Assembly (NCBI GenBank): GCA_017541035.1
Contig: JAFXZW010000020.1
Span: 1-64,000 of the forward strand
Source: Eubacterium sp.
Lineage (GTDB): Bacteria; Bacillota; Clostridia; Lachnospirales; Lachnospiraceae
Length of the DNA stretch: 64,000 bases
Direction of reading: 5' to 3'
In this document: positions 16,918 to 25,202 of the stretch, in pieces
How positions within the stretch are numbered: position 1 is the first letter of the stretch
Layout: every line of letters begins with the position of its first letter
Notes under the pieces: model-generated
Seen by the model: the letters and a program-made list of their open reading frames with translations, nothing else
The model's database searches: none
What the model was told of the DNA's origin: nothing
Position numbers and translations under genes: made by a program

Positions 16918-17952
16918 ATGAACCCGGATATCCTCTCCATGAATCTGGAGGAGCTAACCGCATATATGAAGGAGATCGGACAGCCGGCCTTCCGGGGAAA
17001 ACAGGTCTTCGAATGGCTGCACAAGAAGCTGGTCCGGGATCCGGGGGAAATGACGAATCTTCCGGCGGGGCTGCGGGCGGAGCTTGCACTCACAACCCTG
17101 AAAGAGCTGAGACGCCTTACCTCAAAGGAAGACGGAACCGTGAAATTTCTTTTCGGGCTGCCGGACGGGCAGGCAATCGAGACAGTGCTCATGCCGTACC
17201 ATCACGGACACTCCCTCTGTATATCCTCCCAGGCCGGATGCCGTATGGGCTGCCGGTTCTGTGCGTCCACCATCGGTGGTCTGATCCGGAATCTGACGGC
17301 AGGAGAAATGCTGTCCCAGATCTATGAAGCAGTCAGGCTGTCGGGACAACGGGTGGATAATGTGGTTGTCATGGGAACCGGGGAACCGCTGGATAATTAT
17401 GAGAATCTGATCCGGTTTCTCCGGCTGATCTCCGCACCGGAGGGATATCAGCTGAGTCTCCGGAGCATCACCGTTTCCTCCTGCGGACTGGTACCGGAGA
17501 TCCGAAGACTGGCGGAGGAGGAGCTCCCCATCACCTTTGCCCTATCTTTGCACGCAGCTACGGATGAGGAAAGAAGAGAACTGATGCCCATTGCAAAAAG
17601 GTATACCATCCGGGAAACGCTGGATGCGTGCCGGTATTATTTTGACAGGACACACAGGAGGATTACCTGTGAATACAGTCTGGTGGCCGGGGTCAACGAT
17701 ACGCCGGAGGCGGCGGAACGGCTTTCCCTGCTGCTCAGAAAGGAACATTTTCATGTGAATCTGATCCCCGTCAATCCTATAAAAGAAAGAGATTTTCGGC
17801 GGAGCGACAGGGAATCTGTCCTGAATTTTAAAAATTTGCTTGAAAAAAACGGGATAAATGTTACTATTAGAAGGAGTATGGGCAGCGATATCGATGCTGC
17901 CTGCGGACAACTTCGTCTAACAATGATGCAGAATCAGGAGATAGATCATTGA
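16918..17952 (+). CDS. rlmN: 23S rRNA A2503 C2-methyltransferase (radical SAM)
   Basis: 344 residues from the ATG at 16918. An in-frame ATG at 16912 is only 1 nt from AGGAG, whereas 16918 has a 7-nt spacing. The radical-SAM cluster motif GCRMGCRFCAS carries the three [4Fe-4S] cysteines. VVMGTGEPLDNY, the SLHAATDEERRELMP segment and the C-terminal MGSDIDAACGQL (second conserved Cys) are all present. It methylates A2503 of 23S rRNA and A37 of some tRNAs. Its stop codon overlaps the TTG start of prpC by 4 bp. Confidence 0.96.
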   Translation: MNPDILSMNLEELTAYMKEIGQPAFRGKQVFEWLHKKLVRDPGEMTNLPAGLRAELALTTLKELRRLTSKEDGTVKFLFGLPDGQAIETVLMPYHHGHSLCISSQAGCRMGCRFCASTIGGLIRNLTAGEMLSQIYEAVRLSGQRVDNVVVMGTGEPLDNYENLIRFLRLISAPEGYQLSLRSITVSSCGLVPEIRRLAEEELPITFALSLHAATDEERRELMPIAKRYTIRETLDACRYYFDRTHRRITCEYSLVAGVNDTPEAAERLSLLLRKEHFHVNLIPVNPIKERDFRRSDRESVLNFKNLLEKNGINVTIRRSMGSDIDAACGQLRLTMMQNQEIDH

Positions 17953-18686
17953 CTTCATGCGGAAAAACCGATGTGGGAAAACGCAGGGACAGTAATCAGG
18001 ATAATATCTTTATCAGTGATAGTCCGGTGGGATCCCTTCCCAATCTCTATATCGTGGCCGACGGCATGGGAGGACATGCGGCCGGAGATTTTGCGTCGCG
18101 GTATGCGATCCAGACGGTTGTGGACTTTGTAAAAAAGGCCACGGTCAGGAATCCCATATCGCTTATTCGTCGTGCTCTGATCCATGCGAATCGGGAGCTC
18201 TATGTAGAGGCGGAGAAGGACGCGGCAAAGGGCGGCATGGGGACCACCATGGTTATCTGCGTGGTGGACGGAATGCGGCTTATTTGCGGAAATATTGGTG
18301 ACAGCAGGCTGTATCTGATCAATGACGAGATCCGACAGATTACCATGGATCATTCCCTTGTGGAGGAACTGATCCGGAACGGCCAGCTGGAAAGAAATAA
18401 GGGAAGAGATCATCCGGAGAAAAATATCATCACCCGGGCCATGGGTTCGCGGGATGAAGCAATTCCGGATTTCTTTGAGATCAGCCTTTCGCCGGGAGAT
18501 CGTATCCTGCTTTGTTCGGACGGACTGTCCAATATGGTGGAGAATGACGAACTGCGGGAGATCGTCCGGGAGCATGAGGATGTGCAGGAAGCCGTGGATG
18601 CGCTGATCGAGCGGGCAAATTATTACGGTGGAAATGACAACATTTCCGCCATTGTCATCGCGACGGACACAGATCAGCCTGGCTGA
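17949..18686 (+). CDS. prpC: PP2C-type serine/threonine phosphatase
   Basis: 245 residues from a TTG codon that overlaps the rlmN stop; GGAG lies 7 nt upstream, suggesting translational coupling. PP2C metal and catalytic motifs are intact: RRDSNQDN, VADGMGGHAAGD, GMGTTMV, IGDSRLYL, LCSDGLSNMV and GGNDNISAIV. It reverses phosphorylation by the kinase encoded next door, a classic antagonistic pair controlling cell-wall and growth state. It is cytosolic, with no membrane segment. Confidence 0.95.
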   Translation: MTSCGKTDVGKRRDSNQDNIFISDSPVGSLPNLYIVADGMGGHAAGDFASRYAIQTVVDFVKKATVRNPISLIRRALIHANRELYVEAEKDAAKGGMGTTMVICVVDGMRLICGNIGDSRLYLINDEIRQITMDHSLVEELIRNGQLERNKGRDHPEKNIITRAMGSRDEAIPDFFEISLSPGDRILLCSDGLSNMVENDELREIVREHEDVQEAVDALIERANYYGGNDNISAIVIATDTDQPG

Positions 18687-18714
18687 TCCTTAGGTGAAAA
18701 AAAGGGAGTATGGA

Positions 18715-20979
18715 ATGTTAAACGCGGGAACAATACTGGACGAAAGGTACGAGATCATCGAAACCATCGGTGTGGGTGGCATGTCGACGGTCTATCGGGC
18801 AAAGGATGAGCGGCTGAAGCGTTATGTGGCGCTTAAGGTGCTGAAGCCGGAGTATTCCAATGATGCGGGATTTGTCTCCAAATTCCGGGTGGAAGCGCAG
18901 GCGTCGGCGGGTCTGACCCATCCCAACATCGTGAGCGTCTTTGACGTATGTGAAGATAACGGCAGATATTTCATCGTGATGGAGCTGGTAGAAGGCATCA
19001 CGCTGAAGGAGTATATCCATCTGAACGGACGGCTTTCCATGGAGCAGGCTCTGGATTTTTCAATCCAGATCGCTTCGGGTGTGGAGGCTGCGCATGAACA
19101 TCATGTGATCCACCGGGATATCAAGCCTCAGAATATCATCGTAGCCAAAACGGGCAATCTGAAGGTGACGGATTTCGGTATCGCAAAGGCGGCTACCTCC
19201 AATACCATGTCTACGGCGGGAATGGGATCCGTGCATTACATTTCCCCCGAACAGGCACGAGGAGGCTACAGCGACGAGCGAAGCGACATTTACTCCCTCG
19301 GTATCACCATGTATGAAATGGTAACGGGACGCGTTCCCTTTGAAGGGGATACGAATGTGGCTATTGCCCTGATGCATATCCAGAACGAGATCATTCCGCC
19401 GCGGGAGTATTTCCCGGATATTTATTCCAGCTTCGAGAAGGTGATCCTGAAGGCCACCCAGAAGAAGCCGGAGAGAAGATATCTGACGGCAGCGGCTCTG
19501 ATCGCGGATCTGAAGAGGGTGAAGGCAAATCCGAATATTGATATCATTGTGGCACCGGCTACGGTACCCAATGCACCGACCCAGCAGTTCACGAATCAGG
19601 ATATGCAGAAAATCCACGAGGAGGCACGCAATGTACAGTTGACCTCATCGGAGGTGCGTCCGGACAGACAGCGTCTGAATGAGCTGATCCATGAGGCTGA
19701 GGAAGAATACGACTATGGCTACGAAGACGATTACGAGTATGAAGAGCCGGTACGTCAGGCTCCGCGTCCGAAGACTGCGCGTCCCCAAAGTCGGACGGTA
19801 AAAAGGGTTCCTGACGATGACGATTATTATTATGAGGACGATTACGAGGAACGCCGTGAGAGGGACGATGATGATGTCGATCCCAAGCTGGCGAAGGCGG
19901 TTATGATCGGCGGCATCGCTGCGGCCGTGATCGTTGCGGCGGTGATACTGATCATTGTCGGAAATGTAATGGGCTGGTTCAAGTTCGGCGGATCCGGCGA
20001 GACCACCACGGCAATGGCAGCGGCGTCAACGGATTCCCCCGGAACCTCGTCGGAGAAGGCTTCCGAGGAAAGAGTTCTGGAGATGGTGGAGGTTGTGGGC
20101 TACAGCCAGACGGCCGCGGAAAAGCGTCTGAAGGATCAGGGCTTTTTCAACATCAAGGTAGTGGAAGCTCATGATGAGAAAATGCCGCTGGAGTACATCA
20201 TTTCCGCTAATTATCCGGCAGGGGAAAAGCTTCCCGAGTCTACGGAGATCATCATTACGGTTTCTCTGGGTGCGGAGGAAGCGGTTGTTCCGGATGTGAC
20301 CGGTTATACCGATGAACAGGCCACCAAGGTAATCCAGGAAGCAGGATTTACCATCCAGCACGCATTCGAATACAGTGATACGATCGAAAAGGACAAGGTG
20401 ATCAAGACAACGCCGGAGAAGAATGAAAAGGCGGCCAAGGGCAGCAAGGTGATCATCGTTATCAGCAACGGAGCCGAGATCAAGAAGGTTGCGGTTCCGA
20501 AGGTAACCGGCATCAGCGAATCCGCTGCCAGCAGTTCGCTGGAAGCTGTAAAGCTTTCCGTCGGTAAGGTATCCCATGAACACAGCGATACGGAGGCCGG
20601 CGTGGTCATCCGTCAGAGCGTAGCCGAGAATACATCTGTTGATGAAGGAACGAAGATCGATCTGGTGGTCAGCGACGGACCGCAGGTGATTACCTATACG
20701 GGAAGTGTTGCGGGCAGCATCACTGCTTCCGATCCGGATTTCCTGATGGACGACAAGGGCGTGACCGTAACCGTATATATCACGGACGGAACCGGAAGCT
20801 ATGAGGTGGCAACCCAGGCGGTTTCCGCTGCGGATAAGGCAAGCATCAGCATTTCCGGTAAGGTAACGGGACTTACCGCTTCGGACGGCACCGTGACCAT
20901 TTCCGTAAAGGATGATACGGATGTTGATGTGACAGGCTACTACAGAAACTCACTGACCATAACCTTCTCACCTGAGTAA
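18715..20979 (+). CDS. prkC: PASTA-domain serine/threonine protein kinase
   Basis: 754 residues from the ATG at 18715, with GGGAG at a 6-nt spacing; an in-frame GTG at 18694 is less likely. Residues about 1-270 are a Hanks-type kinase: GVGGMSTVY P-loop, VALKVLK lysine, HRDIKPQN catalytic loop, DFGIAK and the SPEQARG activation segment. A long acidic, tyrosine-rich juxtamembrane linker (DDDYYYEDDYEE) leads to one membrane helix (IGGIAAAVIVAAVILIIVG). Outside lie three PASTA repeats that normally sense muropeptides or lipid II, and then an extra Thr/Ser/Val-rich beta domain of about 100 residues. The membrane protein works with PrpC. Confidence 0.96.
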   Translation: MLNAGTILDERYEIIETIGVGGMSTVYRAKDERLKRYVALKVLKPEYSNDAGFVSKFRVEAQASAGLTHPNIVSVFDVCEDNGRYFIVMELVEGITLKEYIHLNGRLSMEQALDFSIQIASGVEAAHEHHVIHRDIKPQNIIVAKTGNLKVTDFGIAKAATSNTMSTAGMGSVHYISPEQARGGYSDERSDIYSLGITMYEMVTGRVPFEGDTNVAIALMHIQNEIIPPREYFPDIYSSFEKVILKATQKKPERRYLTAAALIADLKRVKANPNIDIIVAPATVPNAPTQQFTNQDMQKIHEEARNVQLTSSEVRPDRQRLNELIHEAEEEYDYGYEDDYEYEEPVRQAPRPKTARPQSRTVKRVPDDDDYYYEDDYEERRERDDDDVDPKLAKAVMIGGIAAAVIVAAVILIIVGNVMGWFKFGGSGETTTAMAAASTDSPGTSSEKASEERVLEMVEVVGYSQTAAEKRLKDQGFFNIKVVEAHDEKMPLEYIISANYPAGEKLPESTEIIITVSLGAEEAVVPDVTGYTDEQATKVIQEAGFTIQHAFEYSDTIEKDKVIKTTPEKNEKAAKGSKVIIVISNGAEIKKVAVPKVTGISESAASSSLEAVKLSVGKVSHEHSDTEAGVVIRQSVAENTSVDEGTKIDLVVSDGPQVITYTGSVAGSITASDPDFLMDDKGVTVTVYITDGTGSYEVATQAVSAADKASISISGKVTGLTASDGTVTISVKDDTDVDVTGYYRNSLTITFSPE

Positions 20980-20993
20980 ATTGCGGAGACGGC

Positions 20994-21872
20994 GTGTTAG
21001 GAAAAATTGTAAAAGGGATCGGCGGCTTCTACTATGTGGCAGCCGCCGACGGAAAAATATATGAGACCAGGGCACGTGGGCTCTTCCGGAAGGAAGGGAT
21101 ACGGCCCTCGGTAGGCGATGACTGTGAGATCGAGATCCCGGATGCTGAGTCCCTCAGCGGAAGCGTGGTCTCGATTTTGCCGCGCCGCAGTATCCTGTAT
21201 CGCCCGGTGGTTGCCAATGCCGACCAGGCGATTGTCATTTTTGCGGTTTCGAAGCCGGAACCCCATTTCGGACTGATCGACCGGTATCTGACCGGGATGC
21301 TCTGGCAGGAAATGCCCGTCATTCTCGTGCTGAATAAAATAGATCAGGATCCCGAAAAGGGAGAGGAAATGGCGGATCAGTACAGACGTGCGGGCTTCAC
21401 CGTGCTCCTTACCTCTGCAAAGAAGAAGGAGGGAATAGGAGAACTCCGGGCCAGTATGGAGGGAAAGACATCAGTGCTTTCCGGCCCCTCCGGAGTAGGA
21501 AAATCCTCCCTGCTGAATGCCCTTTTTCCTGAGAAAAGAATGGAAACGGGAGAGATCAGCGAAAGGATCGGAAGAGGAAAGCATACCACCAGGCATTCCG
21601 AGCTGATGGTTGTGGGAAAGAATACCTACATTTGCGATACGCCGGGCTTTTCCTCGGTGGAGCTGCCGGAGGATATGGATGAGGATACCCTCTGCTACGG
21701 GTTTCCTGAATTTACTCCTTTCCTCGGAAAATGTCGTTTTACTTCCTGCCGCCACATGGCAGAACCGGACTGCGTCGTAAAGCAGGCCGTGGAGGATGGG
21801 GAGATAGAGAAAAGCCGTTACACAAGCTACTGCAGTATGCTGGAGGAGCTTAAGGGGCGGAGAAGGTATTGA
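20994..21872 (+). CDS. rsgA: Small-subunit biogenesis GTPase
   Basis: 292 residues from a GTG 14 bp after prkC. It is a circularly permuted GTPase, with NKID (G4) preceding the P-loop GPSGVGKSSLLN (G1) and DTPGFSS (G3). An N-terminal OB fold (GDDCEIEI) and a C-terminal zinc knuckle (CRFTSCRHMAEPDC) bracket it. It checks late maturation of the 30S subunit. Position after prkC and before rpe is standard in Firmicutes. Confidence 0.96.
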   Translation: MLGKIVKGIGGFYYVAAADGKIYETRARGLFRKEGIRPSVGDDCEIEIPDAESLSGSVVSILPRRSILYRPVVANADQAIVIFAVSKPEPHFGLIDRYLTGMLWQEMPVILVLNKIDQDPEKGEEMADQYRRAGFTVLLTSAKKKEGIGELRASMEGKTSVLSGPSGVGKSSLLNALFPEKRMETGEISERIGRGKHTTRHSELMVVGKNTYICDTPGFSSVELPEDMDEDTLCYGFPEFTPFLGKCRFTSCRHMAEPDCVVKQAVEDGEIEKSRYTSYCSMLEELKGRRRY

Positions 21873-21883
21873 CAGACTTAAGG

Positions 21884-21968
21884 GACTGTTCATTTCATGA
21901 GGAGTCGAGGTGGCTGTTCATTTACGAGGAGGACCGGGGGGCTGTTCATTTTACGAGGAGGTCGGATC
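21884..21968 (+). repeat. Triple 28-bp repeat carrying Shine-Dalgarno-like motifs
   Basis: CTGTTCATTT followed by GAGGAG occurs at 21886, 21914 and 21942, an exact 28-bp period, and fills the entire rsgA-rpe spacer. Only the last GAGGAGG is correctly spaced for the rpe ATG at 21969. The earlier copies could be decoy or standby ribosome sites, or simple slippage products. Confidence 0.8.
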
Positions 21969-22643
21969 ATGATCGAGAAGAAGCTGGCACCGTCCATGCT
22001 CAGTGCCGATTTCGGGTATCTGGAGCGGGATCTTCGCGCTGTGGCGGAGGCGGGTGCAGATTACCTGCATGTGGATGTGATGGATGGGAATTTTGTGCCG
22101 AATATCTCCTTCGGACCACCGGTGATCCGGGTGGTAAGGAAGATCATACCGGAGCTTACCATGGATGTGCATCTCATGGTGGAGGAGCCGGGACGTTATA
22201 TTCAGGATTATGCTGCATGCGGCGCGGATATTCTGACAGTGCATGCAGAAGCGACAAAGCATATTCACAGCACGCTGCAGCAGATCGCTGCGGCAGGGAT
22301 CAGGGCAGGCGTGGCCATCAATCCGGGAACGCCGGTGTCGGATATCCTTCCGGTACTCTCCATGGCGGATCAGGTTCTGGTGATGAGCGTGAATCCGGGT
22401 TACGGCGGACAGAGCCTGATACCGGAAACGCTGGAGAAGGTAACCGAGCTGGTACAGATCCGGAAGCGTATGGGGTTGTCCTTTGCCATTGAGATCGACG
22501 GCGGAGTAAAGCTGTCGAATCTGGATAAGGTACTGAAGGCCGGAACGGACGTGATCGTAGCCGGATCTGCGATCTTCGGAGGAGACATTCCGAAGGAAAT
22601 GCGAGCCTTCCGTGAGATTATGGAAGCGGGAAGCATGGTATAG
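21969..22643 (+). CDS. rpe: Ribulose-phosphate 3-epimerase
   Basis: 224 residues from the ATG at 21969, selected by GAGGAGG. TIM-barrel motifs: LAPSMLSADF, LHVDVMDGNFVPN (metal His and Asp), DVHLMVEEP, MSVNPGYGGQ, and EIDGGV near the phosphate-binding end. It interconverts ribulose 5-phosphate and xylulose 5-phosphate in the pentose phosphate pathway. The 9-bp gap to thiN suggests cotranscription. Confidence 0.97.
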   Translation: MIEKKLAPSMLSADFGYLERDLRAVAEAGADYLHVDVMDGNFVPNISFGPPVIRVVRKIIPELTMDVHLMVEEPGRYIQDYAACGADILTVHAEATKHIHSTLQQIAAAGIRAGVAINPGTPVSDILPVLSMADQVLVMSVNPGYGGQSLIPETLEKVTELVQIRKRMGLSFAIEIDGGVKLSNLDKVLKAGTDVIVAGSAIFGGDIPKEMRAFREIMEAGSMV

Positions 22644-22652
22644 GGGGCGGAG

Positions 22653-23309
22653 ATGAAGCTTATCATTGTGGCGGGAGGCAGCTGTGAGCCGGACTGGCTG
22701 AAGGAAAATACTGCTCCGCTGGTGAAGAAAGCTTCCGTATGGAAGTGCATGGGAGTCGATGCGGGAACGCTGACACTGCTGAAGGCCGGTCTCAGACCGG
22801 ATTTTGTGATCGGAGATTTTGATTCCGTAACTCCTAAGGAGAAAGAAAGGATTCTGAAGGATTTCCCGCAGCAGACCGTACTTCAGCCCGAGAAGGATGA
22901 TACGGATACAGAAGCGGCTCTTCGTCTTGCGGTACAGCTTCAGGCAGAGGAAATCCGGATCTTCGGAGCTTCGGGAAGCCGCCTTGATCATACGCTGGCA
23001 AATCTGCGGCTGCTGGATATTCCTTTTCAGGCAGGGATTCCGGCCACGATGGAAAATCCGAATAACAGGATACGCCTGATGAACGGAGAACTGCACATTT
23101 CAAAAAAGGATCAGTATGGACGGTATGTTTCGCTGCTGCCCTTTGACGGAAGGGCGCGGGGACTAACACTCACAGGCTTTAAATACCCGCTGGTGGACGG
23201 TGAGATCCCTTTTGCCACCAGTCTGGGGATCAGCAATGAGATAACCGGAGAGGAGGGCGTGATCCGACTCCGGGAAGGAAGACTGCTGGTAATGGAGACC
23301 TGTGACTGA
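22653..23309 (+). CDS. thiN: Thiamine pyrophosphokinase
   Basis: 218 residues. GVDAGTLTLL, VIGDFDSV, EKDDTDTEAAL and FGASGSRLDHTLANL are the characteristic ATP/Mg and thiamine-binding segments. It converts thiamine to thiamine diphosphate using ATP. A thiamine-diphosphate-dependent enzyme lies about 20 kb downstream, but only as part of an unrelated locus. Conserved placement after rpe. Confidence 0.95.
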   Translation: MKLIIVAGGSCEPDWLKENTAPLVKKASVWKCMGVDAGTLTLLKAGLRPDFVIGDFDSVTPKEKERILKDFPQQTVLQPEKDDTDTEAALRLAVQLQAEEIRIFGASGSRLDHTLANLRLLDIPFQAGIPATMENPNNRIRLMNGELHISKKDQYGRYVSLLPFDGRARGLTLTGFKYPLVDGEIPFATSLGISNEITGEEGVIRLREGRLLVMETCD

Positions 23310-23336
23310 TTGTTTTTTCAGATGAGGAACAGGAAA

Positions 23337-24818
23337 ATGAAGACCCAAAAGGCGAAAAAAGGAAAGAAGATCGGTCACGGCTTCGGAAGCTCCGTCAGCA
23401 TTTCCGCAGTCGGTGTTCTTCTGATGCTTTTTCTCCCCTGGATGGTATATCAGAAGGGAGCAGGAGTGGCCTGGATCGCCATCGGCGCCTTTGTTGGGGT
23501 GCTTCTGATCTGGCAGCTTCTTTCTTATCGGCTGATGCGTTTTTCCCTTCAGCAGGAGGGAACGATCACGCTGCCCGGTTTTTTCAGCAGGCGTTATCAT
23601 GAGAAATACCCGGTGATCCGTATCCTTTTTGCTCTGATCATTGCATCGGTTTTTCTGCTTGCTGCTATGGCATTGTTGAAGGGGATGGGGGATTATGGGG
23701 AAATCCTTTTTGGTATCAGACCTGAGATTACCAAGGGAATCCTTCTGCTCATTTCGCTGATCCTTCTTGTAACGCTCGGGCCGGAGCGGCTTCGCCCCGT
23801 AGACCGGTGGATCGCATTTCTGACACTGGGAGCTCTGATCGCTGTTAATTTTGCCGTATTCCGGTATCTGAGCGGGGAAGGTGTTCTGAAGAATATTTTC
23901 CACAGCTGGGCCTCCGGCTCAGTCAGCGTTTATGTGGATGTGGAGTATCTTTCCGGAGAGAGAATCGGGGTGTCGGAGCACATTTCCATGCTGAGCTACG
24001 GATTGCTGATCCTGGGGAGTCCGCTGGTGCTTCAGAGGCTGCAGCAGGGAGAAAACGGGAAGACCGTTCATACCTCCCGCCGGTGGGGTATCATCTTCAG
24101 CCTGCTTTCACTGTTCCTTGCGATTTTTGCCGGAGGCATGTTCCGGGCGGCTCTTTATCCGGCACAGATTGATTCACCGGGTGAATTCATCCGGCAGATC
24201 GCAAAAGAAGTCCCTTCCAGCGGCATCGTTTTCTATTCGTCCTGTATCCTGTTCCTTGTGGCAGGAGGACTGATTTTCTATGATATTCTGCATTCCTGTC
24301 TTCAGCAGGCAACCCTGATCCTGAAAAATGATCTTTTCGGAGAGGTCCGGAGGATCAGCTCGGGGACGAAAAAAAAGAAGAAAAATACGGAGTTCATCCG
24401 CAGGGATATCAGCAGGGAACTATCGGCGGTAATCTGCTGCCTGATCGCCGGCAGCGGTGCTTTCCTGGCAGGAGATGCGATCTATCGGGTCCTTCTGGAA
24501 ACGCTGATCATTTCCGCCTGTGGGCTGGCGCCGGTAACGATCCTGTCCCTGTACTCCGGACGTATGAACCTTCCCGGCATGATCGCAGGATTCTTTGGAG
24601 GTGCTTTCTTTGCGGCCTTCTGGGAGCTGGTTCCGGTTTTCCAGACAGGCGAGAGTACGCTGAAAGAACTTGTGGGCTTTCACGGAACACTGCCGGGTAT
24701 GGCCTTCGGATTTTTAGTCGCATGGATCGTGACTCTCCTTACACCGAAGCCCGCCTCGGACGTGGTCAAGGATTTTGAAGCGGTGAAATATCGTTATGTA
24801 ACGGACGAAGGGGCGTGA
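23337..24818 (+). CDS. Sodium:solute symporter family protein (PutP-like)
   Basis: About 493 residues from the ATG at 23337 (TGAGGA 8 nt upstream); an in-frame ATG at 23322 and a TTG at 23310 are alternatives. There are roughly 11-12 hydrophobic segments. The segment TLPGFFSRRYHEKYPVIRIL after the second helix and the C-terminal LLTPKPASDVVKDFEAV recall the proline/sodium symporter PutP. The N-terminus is strongly basic (KTQKAKKGKKIGHG). The amino-acid or organic-acid substrate cannot be named. The gene follows thiN and ends at a strong terminator. Confidence 0.72.
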   Translation: MKTQKAKKGKKIGHGFGSSVSISAVGVLLMLFLPWMVYQKGAGVAWIAIGAFVGVLLIWQLLSYRLMRFSLQQEGTITLPGFFSRRYHEKYPVIRILFALIIASVFLLAAMALLKGMGDYGEILFGIRPEITKGILLLISLILLVTLGPERLRPVDRWIAFLTLGALIAVNFAVFRYLSGEGVLKNIFHSWASGSVSVYVDVEYLSGERIGVSEHISMLSYGLLILGSPLVLQRLQQGENGKTVHTSRRWGIIFSLLSLFLAIFAGGMFRAALYPAQIDSPGEFIRQIAKEVPSSGIVFYSSCILFLVAGGLIFYDILHSCLQQATLILKNDLFGEVRRISSGTKKKKKNTEFIRRDISRELSAVICCLIAGSGAFLAGDAIYRVLLETLIISACGLAPVTILSLYSGRMNLPGMIAGFFGGAFFAAFWELVPVFQTGESTLKELVGFHGTLPGMAFGFLVAWIVTLLTPKPASDVVKDFEAVKYRYVTDEGA

Positions 24819-24867
24819 TCACATTTATGTGACCAGGCCCCTTTGAAAAAACGGTTACCGTAAATGT

Positions 24868-24899
24868 AAAAACACCCGGTTCCGAACCCGGGTGTTTTT
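24868..24899 (+). terminator. Intrinsic terminator after the symporter gene
   Basis: AAAAACACCCGG pairs with CCGGGTGTTTTT across an 8-nt loop, ending in five T. It closes the operon that began at or before priA. The following ~175 bp up to the next promoter are AT-rich without recognisable features. Confidence 0.93.
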
Positions 24900-25075
24900 G
24901 ATATATACTATCAAAAATAGGGTGAGAGAGAGTTTGAAAAAACTATGGTCTTATAGTAAACCATAAATATGAACAAAGTATTAACGCGAGTAAAACGTTT
25001 TGTAAAATGTAATGAGTCATGATGTTAACAGGGATGACATATTTTTGATATCCTTCCGGCTTCCGTAATCTTTTC

Positions 25076-25104
25076 TTTTCAAGCGTTTTCCGTTGTGATA
25101 TACT
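25076..25104 (+). promoter_or_regulatory. Putative promoter of the bactofilin operon
   Basis: TTTTCA (25076-25081) and TATACT (25099-25104) are 17 bp apart, with TGA directly upstream of the -10 giving an extended -10. It lies about 100 bp upstream of the bactofilin start and may serve the pyrH-frr-uppS genes too. Confidence 0.6.
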
Positions 25105-25202
25105 GGATATACTTTAGCTGCCGGCTGGTGAGCCGACGGTGGATCCCGTTGCATGGAAAAGGTGCGCGGGATGTGGAGATGAAACAAGGAGCAAAGGAAG
25201 CT

